Below are positions 31,749 through 42,193 of a stretch of 64,000 nt of DNA, piece after piece. Position numbers and translations under genes: made by a program. The stretch spans positions 534,785 through 598,784 of the forward strand of contig NZ_JALKAP010000001.1 of the NCBI RefSeq assembly GCF_023016045.1, written 5' to 3'. The stretch is from Marinobacter sp. S6332 (lineage in GTDB: Bacteria; Pseudomonadota; Gammaproteobacteria; Pseudomonadales; Oleiphilaceae). Within the stretch, counting starts at the first letter, position 1. Every line of letters begins with the position of its first letter. The notes below the pieces were generated by a model. That model worked only from the letters and a program-made list of their open reading frames with translations, had not been told where the DNA came from and searched no databases.

Positions 31749-32171
31749 ATGGCTATGACAGTACATTGCGACGTCGTAAGCGCTGAAAAGAAGATTTACT
31801 CCGGTTTGGTAGAGATGCTTATCGCTACCGGTACCGAGGGTGAGTTGGGCATTCAGTTTGGCCATGCTCCGTTGCTGTCCGCCCTTAAACCGGGGGCAGT
31901 CCGGATCATCAAACAAGGTGGCGAAGAGGAGATCCTCTACGTTTCCGGGGGTTACCTGGAAGTGCAGCCAAACCTTGTAACCTTGATGGCCGATACGGCG
32001 GTGCGTGCCAAAGACGTTGATGAGGCTGCCGCTGTGCAGGCTCAGAAAGACGCCGAAGCAGCACTGGCGAATAAGACGGGTGAGTTTGAGTATTACCGTG
32101 CGGCTACAGAGCTGGCCGAAGCGGCCGCTCAGTTACGTACTTTGCAAAAGCTGCGCAAGAACGTTCGCTAG
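31749..32171 (+). CDS. atpC: F1Fo ATP synthase subunit epsilon
   Basis: The 140-residue subunit has the N-terminal beta domain ([29 protein letters not shown]) and a C-terminal two-helix domain that can inhibit ATP hydrolysis. It is the last gene of the atp operon and is followed by a structured terminator. Confidence 0.97.
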   Translation: MAMTVHCDVVSAEKKIYSGLVEMLIATGTEGELGIQFGHAPLLSALKPGAVRIIKQGGEEEILYVSGGYLEVQPNLVTLMADTAVRAKDVDEAAAVQAQKDAEAALANKTGEFEYYRAATELAEAAAQLRTLQKLRKNVR

Positions 32172-32197
32172 AACGCTCTGGCAGAGCTTGCCCCGAT

Positions 32198-32286
32198 AAA
32201 GCCGCATCCCGGCGTGGGTAGCGGGTATTGTATGGCCTGAAAAGGCTATTACGATGCTGGCTTCCACTACGAGGTGCGGCTTTTTT
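32198..32286 (+). terminator. Structured terminator of the atp operon (possible small RNA)
   Basis: AAGCCGCATC (32199-32208) pairs, with one wobble, with the arm ending GTGCGGC at 32280, and TTTTTT follows directly. Inside lies a second long stem: GTATTGTATGGCC (32224-32236) pairs with the segment ending GATGC around a TGAAA loop, with one bulged base. The whole forms an imperfect rod of about 80 bases ending in an intrinsic terminator. It lies between atpC and glmU. Confidence 0.7.
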
Positions 32287-32339
32287 GTTGTGTGAACTAC
32301 CATTGATAGAACCCCACCACGTAAGGGAGTTGTTGCCCC

Positions 32340-33704
32340 ATGTCACCGTTGCACGTTGTTATCTTGGCCGCCGGTCAGGGCTCAAGGATGAAATCATCGC
32401 TGCCAAAGGTACTGCACAAGGTGGCTGGGCGAGCCATGCTTCATCACGTGATTGATACCGCCCAAACGCTTGGTGCTGAGAAGGTTCATGGCGTTATTGG
32501 CCATGGTGCTGATCAGGTTAAAGCGGCCTCCACTGCTTATAGCGTTAGTTGGGTAATGCAGGAACAGCAATTGGGCACAGGCCATGCAGTTGCGCAGGCG
32601 CTACCGGAACTCCCGGACGATGCGCGGGTGCTGGTGCTTTATGGCGACGTGCCGCTGACGACCGCAGAAACTCTCCAAGGGCTCGTTCAGGATTTGGATG
32701 AAACCACGTTGGGGTTGCTAACCGTGACTCTGGATAACCCACAAGGGTATGGCAGAATTTTGCGAAACGAGAAAGGGCAGGTTATCGCCATCGTTGAGCA
32801 AAAAGACGCCAGTGCGGAACAGCTGGCTATTACAGAAGTAAACACGGGAATTCTCGCGGTTAGCGCCCGCCATTTAAAAGACTGGTTGCCCCGGCTCTCC
32901 AGCAGCAACGCTCAGGGCGAGTACTACCTTACGGATATCATCGCCATGGCTGTGCAGGCTGGCATGATCGTCAACGTTGCTCAGCCGGGCAACCCCTTCG
33001 AAGTGCAGGGAGTTAACAACCGTTTGCAGTTGGCTGAACTTGAGCGATGGTACCAAAGCCGAATAGCGGATCGTTTGATGACCGAAGGAGCAACGCTGGC
33101 TGACCCCGCACGGGTGGATGTGCGCGGGGAACTTTGTATCGGAAACGATGTACTGATTGATGTGAATGTGGTCTTTAATGGCAAAGTGACCTTGGGCAGC
33201 CATGTATCCATTGGACCCGGCTGTGTGATTACCGATGCCAACATTGCGGATGGCGCTCAGATTCATGCCCACAGTGTTATCGAGCAAGCCAGTGTTGGCC
33301 CTAATGCACAGGTTGGGCCTTTCGCGCGATTGCGCCCCGGCACGCAACTGGCGGCCAATACCAAGGTGGGCAATTTTGTTGAGACTAAAAAAACCATCGT
33401 TGGCGAAGGCAGCAAAATTAACCACCTAAGCTACGTGGGTGATGCTACGCTGGGAACCAATGTAAACGTGGGTGCGGGCACTATTACCTGCAACTATGAC
33501 GGCGTGAATAAATACCAGACGGTGTTGGGGGATGGCGTGTTTGTTGGATCCAACAGTTCGTTGGTTGCTCCGGTTACTGTAAGAGCAGGTGCTACTGTCG
33601 GCGCTGGCTCAACCATTACCAAGGATGTGCCGGAGCATGAGCTGGCCGTGGCCAGGGGCCGCCAGCGAAATATTTCGGGTTGGCAAAAGCCGGAGAAAAA
33701 CTGA
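32340..33704 (+). CDS. glmU: Bifunctional N-acetylglucosamine-1-phosphate uridyltransferase / glucosamine-1-phosphate acetyltransferase
   Basis: GlmU makes UDP-GlcNAc for peptidoglycan and LPS. The 454-residue protein has the N-terminal nucleotidyltransferase motif [18 protein letters not shown] and the GYGRI segment. A left-handed beta-helix of hexapeptide repeats starts near residue 250 and carries the acetyltransferase site ([32 protein letters not shown]). The product of GlmS, encoded next, is converted to its substrate by GlmM. Confidence 0.98.
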   Translation: MSPLHVVILAAGQGSRMKSSLPKVLHKVAGRAMLHHVIDTAQTLGAEKVHGVIGHGADQVKAASTAYSVSWVMQEQQLGTGHAVAQALPELPDDARVLVLYGDVPLTTAETLQGLVQDLDETTLGLLTVTLDNPQGYGRILRNEKGQVIAIVEQKDASAEQLAITEVNTGILAVSARHLKDWLPRLSSSNAQGEYYLTDIIAMAVQAGMIVNVAQPGNPFEVQGVNNRLQLAELERWYQSRIADRLMTEGATLADPARVDVRGELCIGNDVLIDVNVVFNGKVTLGSHVSIGPGCVITDANIADGAQIHAHSVIEQASVGPNAQVGPFARLRPGTQLAANTKVGNFVETKKTIVGEGSKINHLSYVGDATLGTNVNVGAGTITCNYDGVNKYQTVLGDGVFVGSNSSLVAPVTVRAGATVGAGSTITKDVPEHELAVARGRQRNISGWQKPEKN

Positions 33705-33757
33705 GCAGGTTTTTTACATTTTTCACCACGATTTTTATCACGAACAGGATACGAAAC

Positions 33758-35590
33758 ATGTGTGGCATTGTAGGTGCAGTTTCAGAACGGGACGTTCAGG
33801 GCATTCTTCTTGAGGGCCTGCGCCGCCTGGAATACCGGGGGTACGATTCCGCCGGTATGGCAGTTTTGGATGGAAAGAGTGCCGTGCAGCGTGCTCGAGA
33901 AGTGGGCAAGGTAGCCTCACTTGCCGCTGCAATTGAAGCCAGCCCGCTTACCGGCTATCTGGGCATCGCCCACACCCGTTGGGCAACCCACGGCGAGCCG
34001 TCACAACTCAATGCTCACCCCCACATGTCCGGTGATCGCCTAGCAATCGTGCATAACGGCATCATTGAAAACTATCAAGAACTGCGTGAAGAACTAAAGG
34101 CCGACGGGTTTGAGTTTACGTCTCAAACCGACACTGAAGTTGTTGTGCACTTAATAGAAAAGAACTTCCGCGAACTGGGCAAACTTTACGATGCGGTGAA
34201 GACCTCCGTAACTCGCCTGCGTGGTGCCTATGCACTTGCAGTGGTGCATGCCGATGAGCCTGACCATATGGTTGTTTGCCGTGAAGGCAGCCCGCTGGTG
34301 ATCGGTGTGGGTATTGGTGAAAACTTTATTGCCTCGGATCAACTGGCACTGCTGCCAGTAACCGATCGATTCATGTTCCTCGAAGAAGGCGATCTTGCGG
34401 ATATCCGCAAGGACCGCATCGAGATTCACGATCGCGATGGCATGCAGGTTGACCGACCCACAAACCGCTTTGAACACAGCTCAGACTCCGCAGATAAAGG
34501 CGAGTATCGGCACTATATGCTCAAGGAAATCCATGAGCAGCCAAGAGTGATCAAGGCGACTATGGAAGGCCGTGTGACAGCCTCACGGGTGCTGGAGCAA
34601 GCTCTTGGCACCGAAGCTGGCGACTTACTCAAAGACGTTCGTCACGTACAAATTATTGCCTGTGGCACCAGTTACCACGCTGGAATGGTAGCTCGGTACT
34701 GGATCGAAGATTTGGCCGGTGTACCTTGCTCCGTGGAGGTAGCCTCTGAGTTTCGTTATCGCAAACACGTTATCCAGCAAGACACCTTGTTTCTGTGTAT
34801 TTCCCAGTCTGGCGAGACCGCAGATACCCTAGCTGCACTGCGTCAGGCCAAAAAAGCGGGCTTCCGTGCCGCATTGGCTATCTGCAACGTGCCGGGCAGT
34901 TCCTTGGTGCGAGAATCTGATCTGGTCATCATGACTCAGGCTGGCCCGGAGATTGGTGTTGCCTCCACAAAAGCTTTTACTACCCAGCTGGTCGCACTGC
35001 TTATTTTCACTCTGGCGCTGGCCCGCAAAAACGGCTTGAGCGAAGAACGCGAAACCGAGATTGTTCAAGCGCTTCATCTAGTACCGGGACAGGTAAACGA
35101 TGTACTGGCGTTGGAGGGTGAGATTGCAGAGATATCTAAGCGTTTTATGGATAAAAACCATTCCCTGTTCCTAGGTCGCGGCTCGCAGTTCCCTGTGGCC
35201 ATGGAAGGTGCTCTGAAATTGAAAGAGATTTCCTATATTCACGCTGAAGCCTACCCTGCAGGTGAACTCAAGCACGGACCGCTGGCGCTCGTAGACAGCG
35301 AAATGCCGGTGATCACGGTGGCACCCAACAACAGCATGGCCGAAAAGCTGAAATCGAATCTGGAAGAAGTGCGTGCTCGGGGCGGCGAGCTGTTTGTGTT
35401 TGCCGATAGCTCAGCGAATATAAAGCCAGAAGAAAACATCCATGTGGTGCAGCTACCGCAAGTACATGAAATAACCGCTCCAATTGTCTATACCGTTCCG
35501 TTGCAATTGCTTTCTTACCACGTTGCCGTGCTCAAAGGCACGGATGTGGACCAGCCGAGAAATCTAGCGAAAAGCGTTACGGTTGAGTAG
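33758..35590 (+). CDS. glmS: Glutamine-fructose-6-phosphate aminotransferase (isomerizing)
   Basis: GlmS makes glucosamine-6-phosphate from fructose-6-phosphate and glutamine. The 610-residue protein begins MCGIVGAV, so Cys2 becomes the N-terminal nucleophile after Met removal. This fixes the start at 33758, although the frame is open from 33680. The glutaminase domain ([11 protein letters not shown]) is followed by two SIS sugar-isomerase domains ([18 protein letters not shown]) and the C-terminal ending AKSVTVE. It is 53 bases after glmU. No glmS ribozyme was seen in that gap. Confidence 0.98.
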   Translation: MCGIVGAVSERDVQGILLEGLRRLEYRGYDSAGMAVLDGKSAVQRAREVGKVASLAAAIEASPLTGYLGIAHTRWATHGEPSQLNAHPHMSGDRLAIVHNGIIENYQELREELKADGFEFTSQTDTEVVVHLIEKNFRELGKLYDAVKTSVTRLRGAYALAVVHADEPDHMVVCREGSPLVIGVGIGENFIASDQLALLPVTDRFMFLEEGDLADIRKDRIEIHDRDGMQVDRPTNRFEHSSDSADKGEYRHYMLKEIHEQPRVIKATMEGRVTASRVLEQALGTEAGDLLKDVRHVQIIACGTSYHAGMVARYWIEDLAGVPCSVEVASEFRYRKHVIQQDTLFLCISQSGETADTLAALRQAKKAGFRAALAICNVPGSSLVRESDLVIMTQAGPEIGVASTKAFTTQLVALLIFTLALARKNGLSEERETEIVQALHLVPGQVNDVLALEGEIAEISKRFMDKNHSLFLGRGSQFPVAMEGALKLKEISYIHAEAYPAGELKHGPLALVDSEMPVITVAPNNSMAEKLKSNLEEVRARGGELFVFADSSANIKPEENIHVVQLPQVHEITAPIVYTVPLQLLSYHVAVLKGTDVDQPRNLAKSVTVE

Positions 35591-35596
35591 GTTAGA

Positions 35597-35662
35597 GCGT
35601 ATCACGAAGAAACTCTCGGTACCCTGCAGGAGTTCGAGCGGTCTGCTCGCGTGATACGCGAG
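35597..35662. repeat. Inverted repeat between convergent glmS and phnE
   Basis: GCGTATCACG (35597-35606) is repeated inverted as CGTGATACGC (35650-35659). The second arm is also the loop-and-stem of a small hairpin, CTCGCG-TGATA-CGCGAG (35646-35662). It lies between two convergent genes and may act as a bidirectional terminator or be a mobile palindrome. Confidence 0.5.
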
Positions 35663-35699
35663 CGCTGCCACTATACAGAAGGCCAGTTTTTGAACGACT

Positions 35700-36518
35700 T
35701 TAAAGTACCGCCTGCCGGACCTTTGCAGACACCCATTCTGAAACAATAACCGTTGCCAGAATAACGAGAAATATTACGGTTACTTGGTTCCAGGCCAATG
35801 TGCTCAATGATGACTGGAGTTGTAGGCCCAAGCCACCTGCACCAACCAGCCCGAGAATAGTTGACTCGCGAATGTTGATGTCCCACCGGAAGACTGAAAT
35901 ACCCCAGAATGCCGGGAGGATCTGCGGGATAATCGCGTAATCAATAATCTGGGCACCGGAAGCGCCTGTTGCCCGTATGGCTTCTACCTGCTTCTCATCA
36001 ATCTCTTCGATAGCCTCATACAAGAGCTTTGCAACGAAACCAATGGAGCGAAGACCGATGGCGATAATTCCCGCCAAAAGCCCCGGGCCTATGATGGCTA
36101 CTAGCAGCAACGCCCAGATAAGGGAGTTGATTGAACGAGAGGTTACGATGATCAGCAACGCCACTGGGCGCACGAAATAGCGGCTCGGTGTGGTGTTGCC
36201 TGCGGCCAAAAATGCTACAGGTATTGCGATGATCACACCAATCAACGTGCCAAGGGTCGCAATGTTCAGGGTATCCCAGAGCGGCTGCCAAAGTTGATTG
36301 AGGTAGCCCCAGCGTGGCGGAAGCATGCGACCACCAATATCCGAGGCCTGACGGGGAGCGTCTGCTACAAAAGCCCAGATGGTGTCTTCGGTCATCAGGT
36401 TCCAACAAAATACGGTCAACGCTACTAACCAGAACCAACCGAGCCATCGCAGAATGTGTTGTTTTGGGGTGCGGAACTGCCAGATCTGCGTGTCTGCTCC
36501 GGATATCATTGAACCCAC
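35700..36518 (-). CDS. phnE: Phosphonate-type ABC transporter permease PhnE (second copy)
   Basis: This 272-residue inner-membrane permease has six or so hydrophobic segments and the binding-protein-dependent motif EAIEEIDEKQVEAIRATGASG near residue 165. The late motif FRWDINIRESTILGLVGAGG is shared with the upstream permease. It is the last gene of the leftward phn operon and overlaps the first permease gene by 13 bases. The two permeases would form a heterodimer. The substrate (phosphonate, phosphite or similar) is inferred from the family. Confidence 0.9.
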   Translation of the reverse strand: MGSMISGADTQIWQFRTPKQHILRWLGWFWLVALTVFCWNLMTEDTIWAFVADAPRQASDIGGRMLPPRWGYLNQLWQPLWDTLNIATLGTLIGVIIAIPVAFLAAGNTTPSRYFVRPVALLIIVTSRSINSLIWALLLVAIIGPGLLAGIIAIGLRSIGFVAKLLYEAIEEIDEKQVEAIRATGASGAQIIDYAIIPQILPAFWGISVFRWDINIRESTILGLVGAGGLGLQLQSSLSTLAWNQVTVIFLVILATVIVSEWVSAKVRQAVL

Positions 36519-37315
36519 CGTCGGATATAGGATGAGGAGTATTCCACCACCAACACTATTGCGATGATGATGATTAAAATGGCGCCAGCCGAATCGTATT
36601 CGTAGCGATCGATGGCTGTATTCAGAGTGGCTCCTACACCGCCAGCGCCGACGATGCCGATAACCGATGACTCCCGGAAATTGATGTCCAGACGATACAG
36701 AGAAAGGCCTATTAGCCGCGGCATCACCTGAGGCTGAACGGCATAGTTAACGACTTGCCACCAACGAGCGCCACTAGCGCGAATGGCGTCGATTTGGGCG
36801 CTGTCACAATCTTCGATGTCTTCCGCCAACAGCTTGGATAAAAACCCAATAGAGGCAAACGTCAGCGTAAGAAATCCGGCAAAAGGTCCGAACCCGAACA
36901 TGGAGACGAGCAGAATTGCGATAATGATTTCCTGAAATGAGCGTGAAAGCGTAATGATGCTCCGGCAGAACATATACACCGGCGCTGGGGCTAGATTACG
37001 GGCGGCACCGATGCCGATTGGTACTGAGACTAATACGCCGGCTACGGTAGAGGTTAGAGTCATGGTCAAGCTTTCGATCAGTCCAATCTGGATATCCTGC
37101 CAGCGAGAGCTGAAATCCGGTGTTAGAAACCCCTGAATGAAGCGCCATCCTCGTTCTAACCCTTCATAAACCCGAAACCAGTCGACCTCCACCGAGTTGA
37201 TCGCCAGAATCAGATAGACCACGCTGCCTGACATGATAATCCAGCGCCAGCGTTGGCTTTTGAGCAATACCGGCGGCCGCTTCCAAGTTCGCGAAGAGCT
37301 GATAATACTGCTCAC
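36506..37315 (-). CDS. phnE: Phosphonate-type ABC transporter permease PhnE (first copy)
   Basis: This 269-residue permease has the coupling motif [20 protein letters not shown] near residue 170 and the late motif [20 protein letters not shown]. It is clearly paralogous to the next gene. It begins within the stop codon of phnC (ATGA overlap), which implies translational coupling. Confidence 0.9.
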   Translation of the reverse strand: MSSIISSSRTWKRPPVLLKSQRWRWIIMSGSVVYLILAINSVEVDWFRVYEGLERGWRFIQGFLTPDFSSRWQDIQIGLIESLTMTLTSTVAGVLVSVPIGIGAARNLAPAPVYMFCRSIITLSRSFQEIIIAILLVSMFGFGPFAGFLTLTFASIGFLSKLLAEDIEDCDSAQIDAIRASGARWWQVVNYAVQPQVMPRLIGLSLYRLDINFRESSVIGIVGAGGVGATLNTAIDRYEYDSAGAILIIIIAIVLVVEYSSSYIRRWVQ

Positions 37316-38166
37316 GAGCTCACCAGCATTGGCGAGCTATCTAGAGAGCTATTTAGAGAGCTATTTAGAGTGTTATCTAGGAGGACATCGTCGTCTTGTG
37401 GCTCATTGGCCTGCTGCATCTGGCCCCAATCCTCGGCGCCGTAGATACGAGTGAGGGCCTCGTGAGATAAGGTTGATGGCAAGCCGTCAAACACCACCTT
37501 GCCAGCCCGTAAGCCGATGATTCTGTCTGTAAAATTCTGAGCCAACACAACATCGTGAATATTGATGATGGCGGGCAGGTTCATTTCCCGACAAACGCTC
37601 TGAATTAGCCGCATGATTTGGCGGGAGGTTTTAGGATCCAGTGATGCGGTAGGTTCGTCTGCCAGCAAAAGTTCCGGATTCTGCTCCAATGCTCTGGCAA
37701 TACCTACACGTTGCCGTTGCCCCCCCGAGAGTTCATCAGCCCGTTTGTTGCAGTGATCACCCAGCCCTACGCGGTTCAGTAAACTGAAGGCCTGATCAAT
37801 GTCAGCCTGAGGGAATCGGCGTAGGAAAGATCGCCAACTGGAGACATAACTCAATCGTCCAGACAATACGTTCTCCATCACCGTAAGACGCTCTACCAGA
37901 GCGTACTCCTGAAAAATCATACCGATACGTCGGCGAGCCTGACGCAAAGCCCGGCCGTTGAGGGTGGTCAGCTCGGTTTCACCGAGGCAAACGCTGCCGG
38001 CGGTTGGCTCAACCAAGCGGTTGATGCACCGAATCAGGCTTGATTTGCCGGCGCCAGAGGGACCAATCAGTCCTACGACCTGCCCCGCAGGTACGGAGAA
38101 ACTGATATCGCTCAGCGCTCGGTCGCCGGTTTTGTAGGTTTTTGATAAGGCTTTTAGTTCAAGCAC
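37312..38166 (-). CDS. phnC: Phosphonate-type ABC transporter ATPase PhnC
   Basis: The 284-residue ATPase has Walker [11 protein letters not shown] near residue 36, signature [15 protein letters not shown], Walker [12 protein letters not shown] and the switch His in NIHDVVLA. The start is a GTG. The last 20 or so residues contain repeats of Asn/Asp-Ser-Ser-Leu, encoded by a 12-base tandem repeat, and lie beyond the family core. It energises the two PhnE permeases. Confidence 0.92.
   Translation of the reverse strand: MLELKALSKTYKTGDRALSDISFSVPAGQVVGLIGPSGAGKSSLIRCINRLVEPTAGSVCLGETELTTLNGRALRQARRRIGMIFQEYALVERLTVMENVLSGRLSYVSSWRSFLRRFPQADIDQAFSLLNRVGLGDHCNKRADELSGGQRQRVGIARALEQNPELLLADEPTASLDPKTSRQIMRLIQSVCREMNLPAIINIHDVVLAQNFTDRIIGLRAGKVVFDGLPSTLSHEALTRIYGAEDWGQMQQANEPQDDDVLLDNTLNSSLNSSLDSSPMLVSS
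37334..37381. repeat. 12-base tandem repeat in the 3' end of phnC
   Basis: Four head-to-tail copies of a 12-base unit (consensus GAGCTATTTAGA on the plus strand) lie at 37334-37345, 37346-37357, 37358-37369 and 37370-37381. Copies 2 and 3 are identical, copy 1 has one change and the last copy is degenerate. The unit length is a multiple of three, so copy-number changes would not shift the frame. Confidence 0.85.
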
Positions 38167-38258
38167 AATTTGTTGCCATTGCTGATAATAAAAGACGGTG
38201 GGTGGGCCACATCTCGCAACGTGGCCAACCCACTGACGACAGGTTGTGGTCTGAGCCC

Positions 38259-39203
38259 TTAGCGGCAGTTGTAAACTACGCCGTTGGCATCATCGATCTT
38301 ACGAATAACTTCCCAGTGCTCCTGAAAGGTAATCGGGATGAACTGGGCCTCACCTGACTTAGAGAATTCCTCTTCCAGAGAGGTGCCTTCCCAGTTGAAG
38401 GAGAAAAACGCCTGCTGAATCTTGTCTTGAAGTTCTGGTGTCAGGTTATGTGCGACGCCGTATCCAGTGGTGGGAAAGGTCTGGGACTTATACAAAGATA
38501 CAATCTGCTCTTCTTTGATGACGTCCCGGTTCAGCATTCGCGACATAACAGAGTTGGCAACGGCTGCAGCGTCGTAGTCTTTATTGGCAACCCCAAGAAT
38601 GGAGTTGTCGTGCTTGCCAGAAAACACCGGAGTGAAATCTCTGTTTGGTACAAGGTCATAATCGGCTTTCAGAATCGCAGACGGCGCCTTGAAACCTGAG
38701 TTTGAGGTTTCGGAGGTAAAGGCCAGCTCGCGGTCTCTTAGTCCTTCTACATCGGTAATGCCGGAATCCGGATGGGTGATGATTTCCATTTCGTAGCCAA
38801 ATGACCCATCAGCAGAAGCCATGATGGTGAAAGGGCGGAAACCACCGCATGCAACGGCTATCGGGTTGGAGCCAGTATTGAAACCGGCAATATGGAGGCG
38901 TCCGGCGCGCATGGCTTCGATTTGTGCAGCGTTGGATTGCACGGGGAAAAACTGGATTTTCTTACCCGTTTTCTCAGACAGATGGTCTAAAAAGTCGGAC
39001 CAGGCTTCAGCGTAAACAGAAGGGTCTTCCACCGGCGTGTATGCAAAAATCAGCGTAGAAGGGTCGACCTGCTCAGACTTGGCAGGAATGTCTGCAATCA
39101 GATCACCGTCCTGATCACTGTATCGGGAGTCCAGTTTGAATGCGCCCTGTGCGAGCATTGGGGTCATTAGGGCTGCGCATGTTAGTGTCATCAACTTATT
39201 CAT
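38259..39203 (-). CDS. phnD: Phosphonate-type ABC transporter substrate-binding protein PhnD
   Basis: The 314-residue periplasmic binding protein has a signal peptide ending near LAQGAF (residue 20). PhnD features follow: [57 protein letters not shown]. The ATG at 39203 has AAGGA upstream. It is the first gene of the transporter operon. It is 92 bases before phnC and lies downstream of the glycerophosphodiesterase gene, on the same strand. Confidence 0.92.
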   Translation of the reverse strand: MNKLMTLTCAALMTPMLAQGAFKLDSRYSDQDGDLIADIPAKSEQVDPSTLIFAYTPVEDPSVYAEAWSDFLDHLSEKTGKKIQFFPVQSNAAQIEAMRAGRLHIAGFNTGSNPIAVACGGFRPFTIMASADGSFGYEMEIITHPDSGITDVEGLRDRELAFTSETSNSGFKAPSAILKADYDLVPNRDFTPVFSGKHDNSILGVANKDYDAAAVANSVMSRMLNRDVIKEEQIVSLYKSQTFPTTGYGVAHNLTPELQDKIQQAFFSFNWEGTSLEEEFSKSGEAQFIPITFQEHWEVIRKIDDANGVVYNCR

Positions 39204-39366
39204 AGGTGTGTCCTTGGGTAATGAAACCATCATCAGCCAGATACTAATCAGGTAATGTTATGGTTACGTGACACCGACAAGGGATTGAACCCAAAAGTCT
39301 GTATCACGCAATCTCGTTTAACCTAGAGGGATCGGCTGATCAGGTGAATGGGGCTGAATGAGACTT

Positions 39367-40623
39367 TTAAAGCCCCATACAATTGGCGTAGTGAGTGGTG
39401 GTCGCAGGCCAGTCTGAAAAGATTCCTATTACACCTATCTCCCGAGCCAGCACATCAATCACGGCATAAATGTCGCCGTCGTTGTTAATGGCATCGCTGA
39501 TACTTTGGTAATACCAGCCACCACCTTCATTCAAGGGCCCACTGCGCTCCAATGACCAGCCAATCAAATCAAGGCCTGCAGCCTTAGCGTTGAGTGCATA
39601 GTCAGACGGAATAATCTTTTGGTGAGCGTCTAGAGTTAGCATTTTCCAAAGTGCGGGTGCCAGAATAGGAACCCCTTGCTGGGTAAGGCTTTCCATGTAC
39701 GCCATAGATGTGTTCTCTGGGTCGTTACTTTTCTCATCCAGAAATACGGCTTGGCGTCCAAACTCAGGCATTTGATTAACCCAGAATACGACATCATCCA
39801 ATAGGAATGACTGCGGCCATACATCCTCGGGGCTCACGCCAGCAGAGATGTATTCGTTGATCATCTGTCGGGCATAATCTTCTTGTGTGTAGTCACCTTC
39901 AAAAGGCATCTCGACCACCGGTGTTTTCAGCTCGGGGGTGAACTTAAGGCCTAGCTCTTTAATCAGTTGGATGCTTTCGCGATGGCTTAACAGGGTGCCT
40001 TCAGTGGCATACAGATTCGTGCGCCAATCGGCGGTGCCGCCAAGATACTCTTGAGGGGTAGTGGCATCTTCATTAAACGCATCCATTTTTCCCCGGAGCG
40101 TCTTAAACTCAGCTAGTGTAATGTCACTGGTGCGGCATTCAGCCTCAGCCTTAGTGCCTGCGCTCGGGTTGGCGGGCACGAATGGCTGTGTGCATTTGGC
40201 GTTCAGCTCTGGCACGGCCACAATGTTGGTCGTGGTGTGCAGGTCGTTCTGAGCGTGGCGGCAGACTAATTGGCGGTCCTTGGTAAAGGCAACGTCGCAC
40301 TCAATAATCCCAGCCCCCATTTTGGCAGCTGCCACATAGGATTCGCGGGTATGTTCAGGAAACTGCAACGGCGCGCCACGGTGGGCAATAGAGAAAGCGC
40401 TTGCGGTCGGGGTCATAGATTCACACGCTTGCAGCGTACTCTTCAGTTCACCCTCATCCATATCGTTAACCAGAAAGTAAGGTCTGGGACCAAGCTGAAC
40501 CAGCGATGAGCTGTCATCAGAGGGGGTCGCTTCGGGCGCGCTGGCGTTGTTATCGCTGTCGTTGCAGCCGGATAACATAGCGAGAGCGCCGATGATCAGA
40601 GGCAATATAAACAAGATTTTCAT
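39367..40623 (-). CDS. Glycerophosphodiester phosphodiesterase lipoprotein
   Basis: This 418-residue enzyme of the GDPD (GlpQ-like) family hydrolyses glycerophosphodiesters to glycerol-3-phosphate and an alcohol. The signal peptide ends in the lipobox LSGC (residue 20). The catalytic core has [17 protein letters not shown] near residue 80, [11 protein letters not shown] and CRHAQND, which carry the metal-binding and catalytic His and Glu residues. It is probably anchored facing the periplasm. With the phn transporter next to it, it suggests organic-phosphorus scavenging. Confidence 0.9.
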   Translation of the reverse strand: MKILFILPLIIGALAMLSGCNDSDNNASAPEATPSDDSSSLVQLGPRPYFLVNDMDEGELKSTLQACESMTPTASAFSIAHRGAPLQFPEHTRESYVAAAKMGAGIIECDVAFTKDRQLVCRHAQNDLHTTTNIVAVPELNAKCTQPFVPANPSAGTKAEAECRTSDITLAEFKTLRGKMDAFNEDATTPQEYLGGTADWRTNLYATEGTLLSHRESIQLIKELGLKFTPELKTPVVEMPFEGDYTQEDYARQMINEYISAGVSPEDVWPQSFLLDDVVFWVNQMPEFGRQAVFLDEKSNDPENTSMAYMESLTQQGVPILAPALWKMLTLDAHQKIIPSDYALNAKAAGLDLIGWSLERSGPLNEGGGWYYQSISDAINNDGDIYAVIDVLAREIGVIGIFSDWPATTTHYANCMGL

Positions 40624-40732
40624 AACGGGCCTTTTGTTGGATATATTGGTTTTTCCAGCATCGCGTTAGTCGGCGAGAATGGGGTGATTGGCTAATCTAA
40701 GGCTGTACAGGCGCTAATATTGCCTAGGCTTA

Positions 40733-40750
40733 GTTAACGTCTGATGACAG
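40733..40750 (-). promoter_or_regulatory. Candidate Pho box upstream of the phosphodiesterase gene
   Basis: On the minus strand the sequence reads CTGTCAT, four bases, then CGTTAAC. The first half matches the PhoB half-site exactly and the second matches weakly. It lies about 110 bases upstream of the gene start. The rest of 40624-40913 shows no gene. Confidence 0.35.
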
Positions 40751-40913
40751 TTTTTTTAAGCGCTACACATGATTAGTTTTGGTGTCTTTTGGATGGCCAG
40801 CTTTTAACTTGTCATCACCACAGAGGATGATTACCATTTGAATGGAAAACAGACCTGCCACGGAACTTGGATGAAAGGCGGGATTTAAAACGGAATTTTA
40901 AAAGGGATTTGTT

Positions 40914-41781
40914 ATGAGCACAGCAGCTTTTGCGACCAGCTTTCACTACTGATTCAGCAAGTGCAGGCCGACAATCCTTCGATTATCAATCCTGACCTGA
41001 TAAAACCCGACCAATTAATCCGCCTGAAAATTCCCCAGCAGTACTGCGCTGCCCCTAGGCCCAACCACCACTTGCTGACCGTGCGTACAGACAATCAATA
41101 TTGGGTGGCTGAGCTGGAGCGCACCTGAAACCGGAGTACCCGCGAAGAACGTGATTTAATGTCTACTCTGCTACCAGCCTTGATTGGTCTGGGAAGTGCA
41201 AAAATGTCGATGATAGACACCACGTTCTCTACCAATGCACCACTTATGCGGGAAATGGTAACCAACCATGAAAACTACAAGGCCGGTGAGAAAGCCAAAG
41301 GCCTACAGAGGTGCTTCGTATATCCAGAAGCAAGGGTGTCACACCCACAATAAACATCAAAGCGTCGATCAAGAAGATGCAAGGCGCGGCGTCGCACGCC
41401 AAAACAGGCGGCATCTTACTGACTGGGGTAAGTCTAGGTTTGGCCTGCAACCAAATTGCCAACGCCCGAACACAGCGGGATAAAAACGATATCTTGGTGG
41501 AAACCGCAGGTGGAGTATTTGGAGGGCTTGTTTTCTCGCTCGGTGCGTCGCTTGTTCTACTTGCTATGACTACTCCTGTTGGCTGGGTTGGCGGTCTGGT
41601 TATCGGTTTTGGCGGTGTTGCAGCGGGATATGCTGGAGGTAGAACGGGTGTAGCACTCTATAATCTCAGTGGTGCGAAGGTCGATATTGTTTCGAAAGTA
41701 GGCGTCGGAACTCTCTGCTCTGTTGCACAAAAACATGGGCGAAAATCCTTACTTTCCGACTCCTCGTTGTCCATACTTTGA
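40914..41781 (+). pseudogene. Decayed LysM-domain protein
   Basis: Fragments of one reading frame are separated by lesions. An ATG at 40914 with a good RBS (AAAGGG) opens a frame that stops after 12 codons. A second frame from about 40916 encodes the end of a LysM domain (VQADNPSIINPDLIKPDQLI) and then meets an in-frame TGA at 41126-41128. The same frame continues from 41129 (LMSTLLPALIGLGS) until a frameshift between 41290 and 41353. The last frame runs from about 41290 to 41781 and encodes a Gly-rich membrane-like segment (GGVFGGLVFSLGASLVLLAM). At least three lesions show that the gene is dead. The original function is unknown; some LysM proteins with such tails are secreted effectors. Confidence 0.65.
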
Positions 41782-42193
41782 GCCGGAGAGCATTGCTGTG
41801 AGTGTTATTGATTTACTCTTTTACATTTACTTCGGCATCATGGGTGTTGGCTTACTGGTGATGCTTGTACTAATCCCCCTCTGGGCTGCACTCCATCACA
41901 TCCTGCCGTCAAAACTGGACCCTATTTTGTTTCAAAGGCCTTTTTTTAAATCTTCGGAATTACTGAATTACCGGGTTTTCCCGTTGAGCCTTTTCCGCTC
42001 ACTGAATTAGGTCTATTTGATTGCATTGCCAACTTTTGCCAAGAAGAAACGCTTTAAAGGATTCAACGAACCGCTTCCGGTGGGGTTGTCGACTATCATA
42101 ATGTGTAAGCTACATGCTGCTCTATGCATATTACTTTTTTTGATGGGCGTCCCTTACTTACTCATTAGTATCTGGGGCCTGTTTGCTCTCTAA
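41735..42193 (+). pseudogene. Membrane protein gene with an in-frame amber stop
   Basis: An ATG at 41735 (MGENPYFPTPRCPYFEPES) opens a frame with two hydrophobic segments and then meets TAG at 42008-42010. The same frame continues without a break through LIALPTFAKKKRFKGFNEPL and another hydrophobic helix to TAA at 42191-42193. A single nonsense change therefore splits a predicted membrane protein of about 150 residues. It overlaps the end of the LysM pseudogene and the convergent znuB. I do not recognise a named family. It could be a partner (immunity-like) gene of the LysM protein, which is speculation. Confidence 0.6.

Noticed and set aside
33705..33757. glmS ribozyme or riboswitch before glmS
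   Set aside because: The gap is only 53 bases and lacks the ribozyme core; such ribozymes are found in Gram-positive bacteria.
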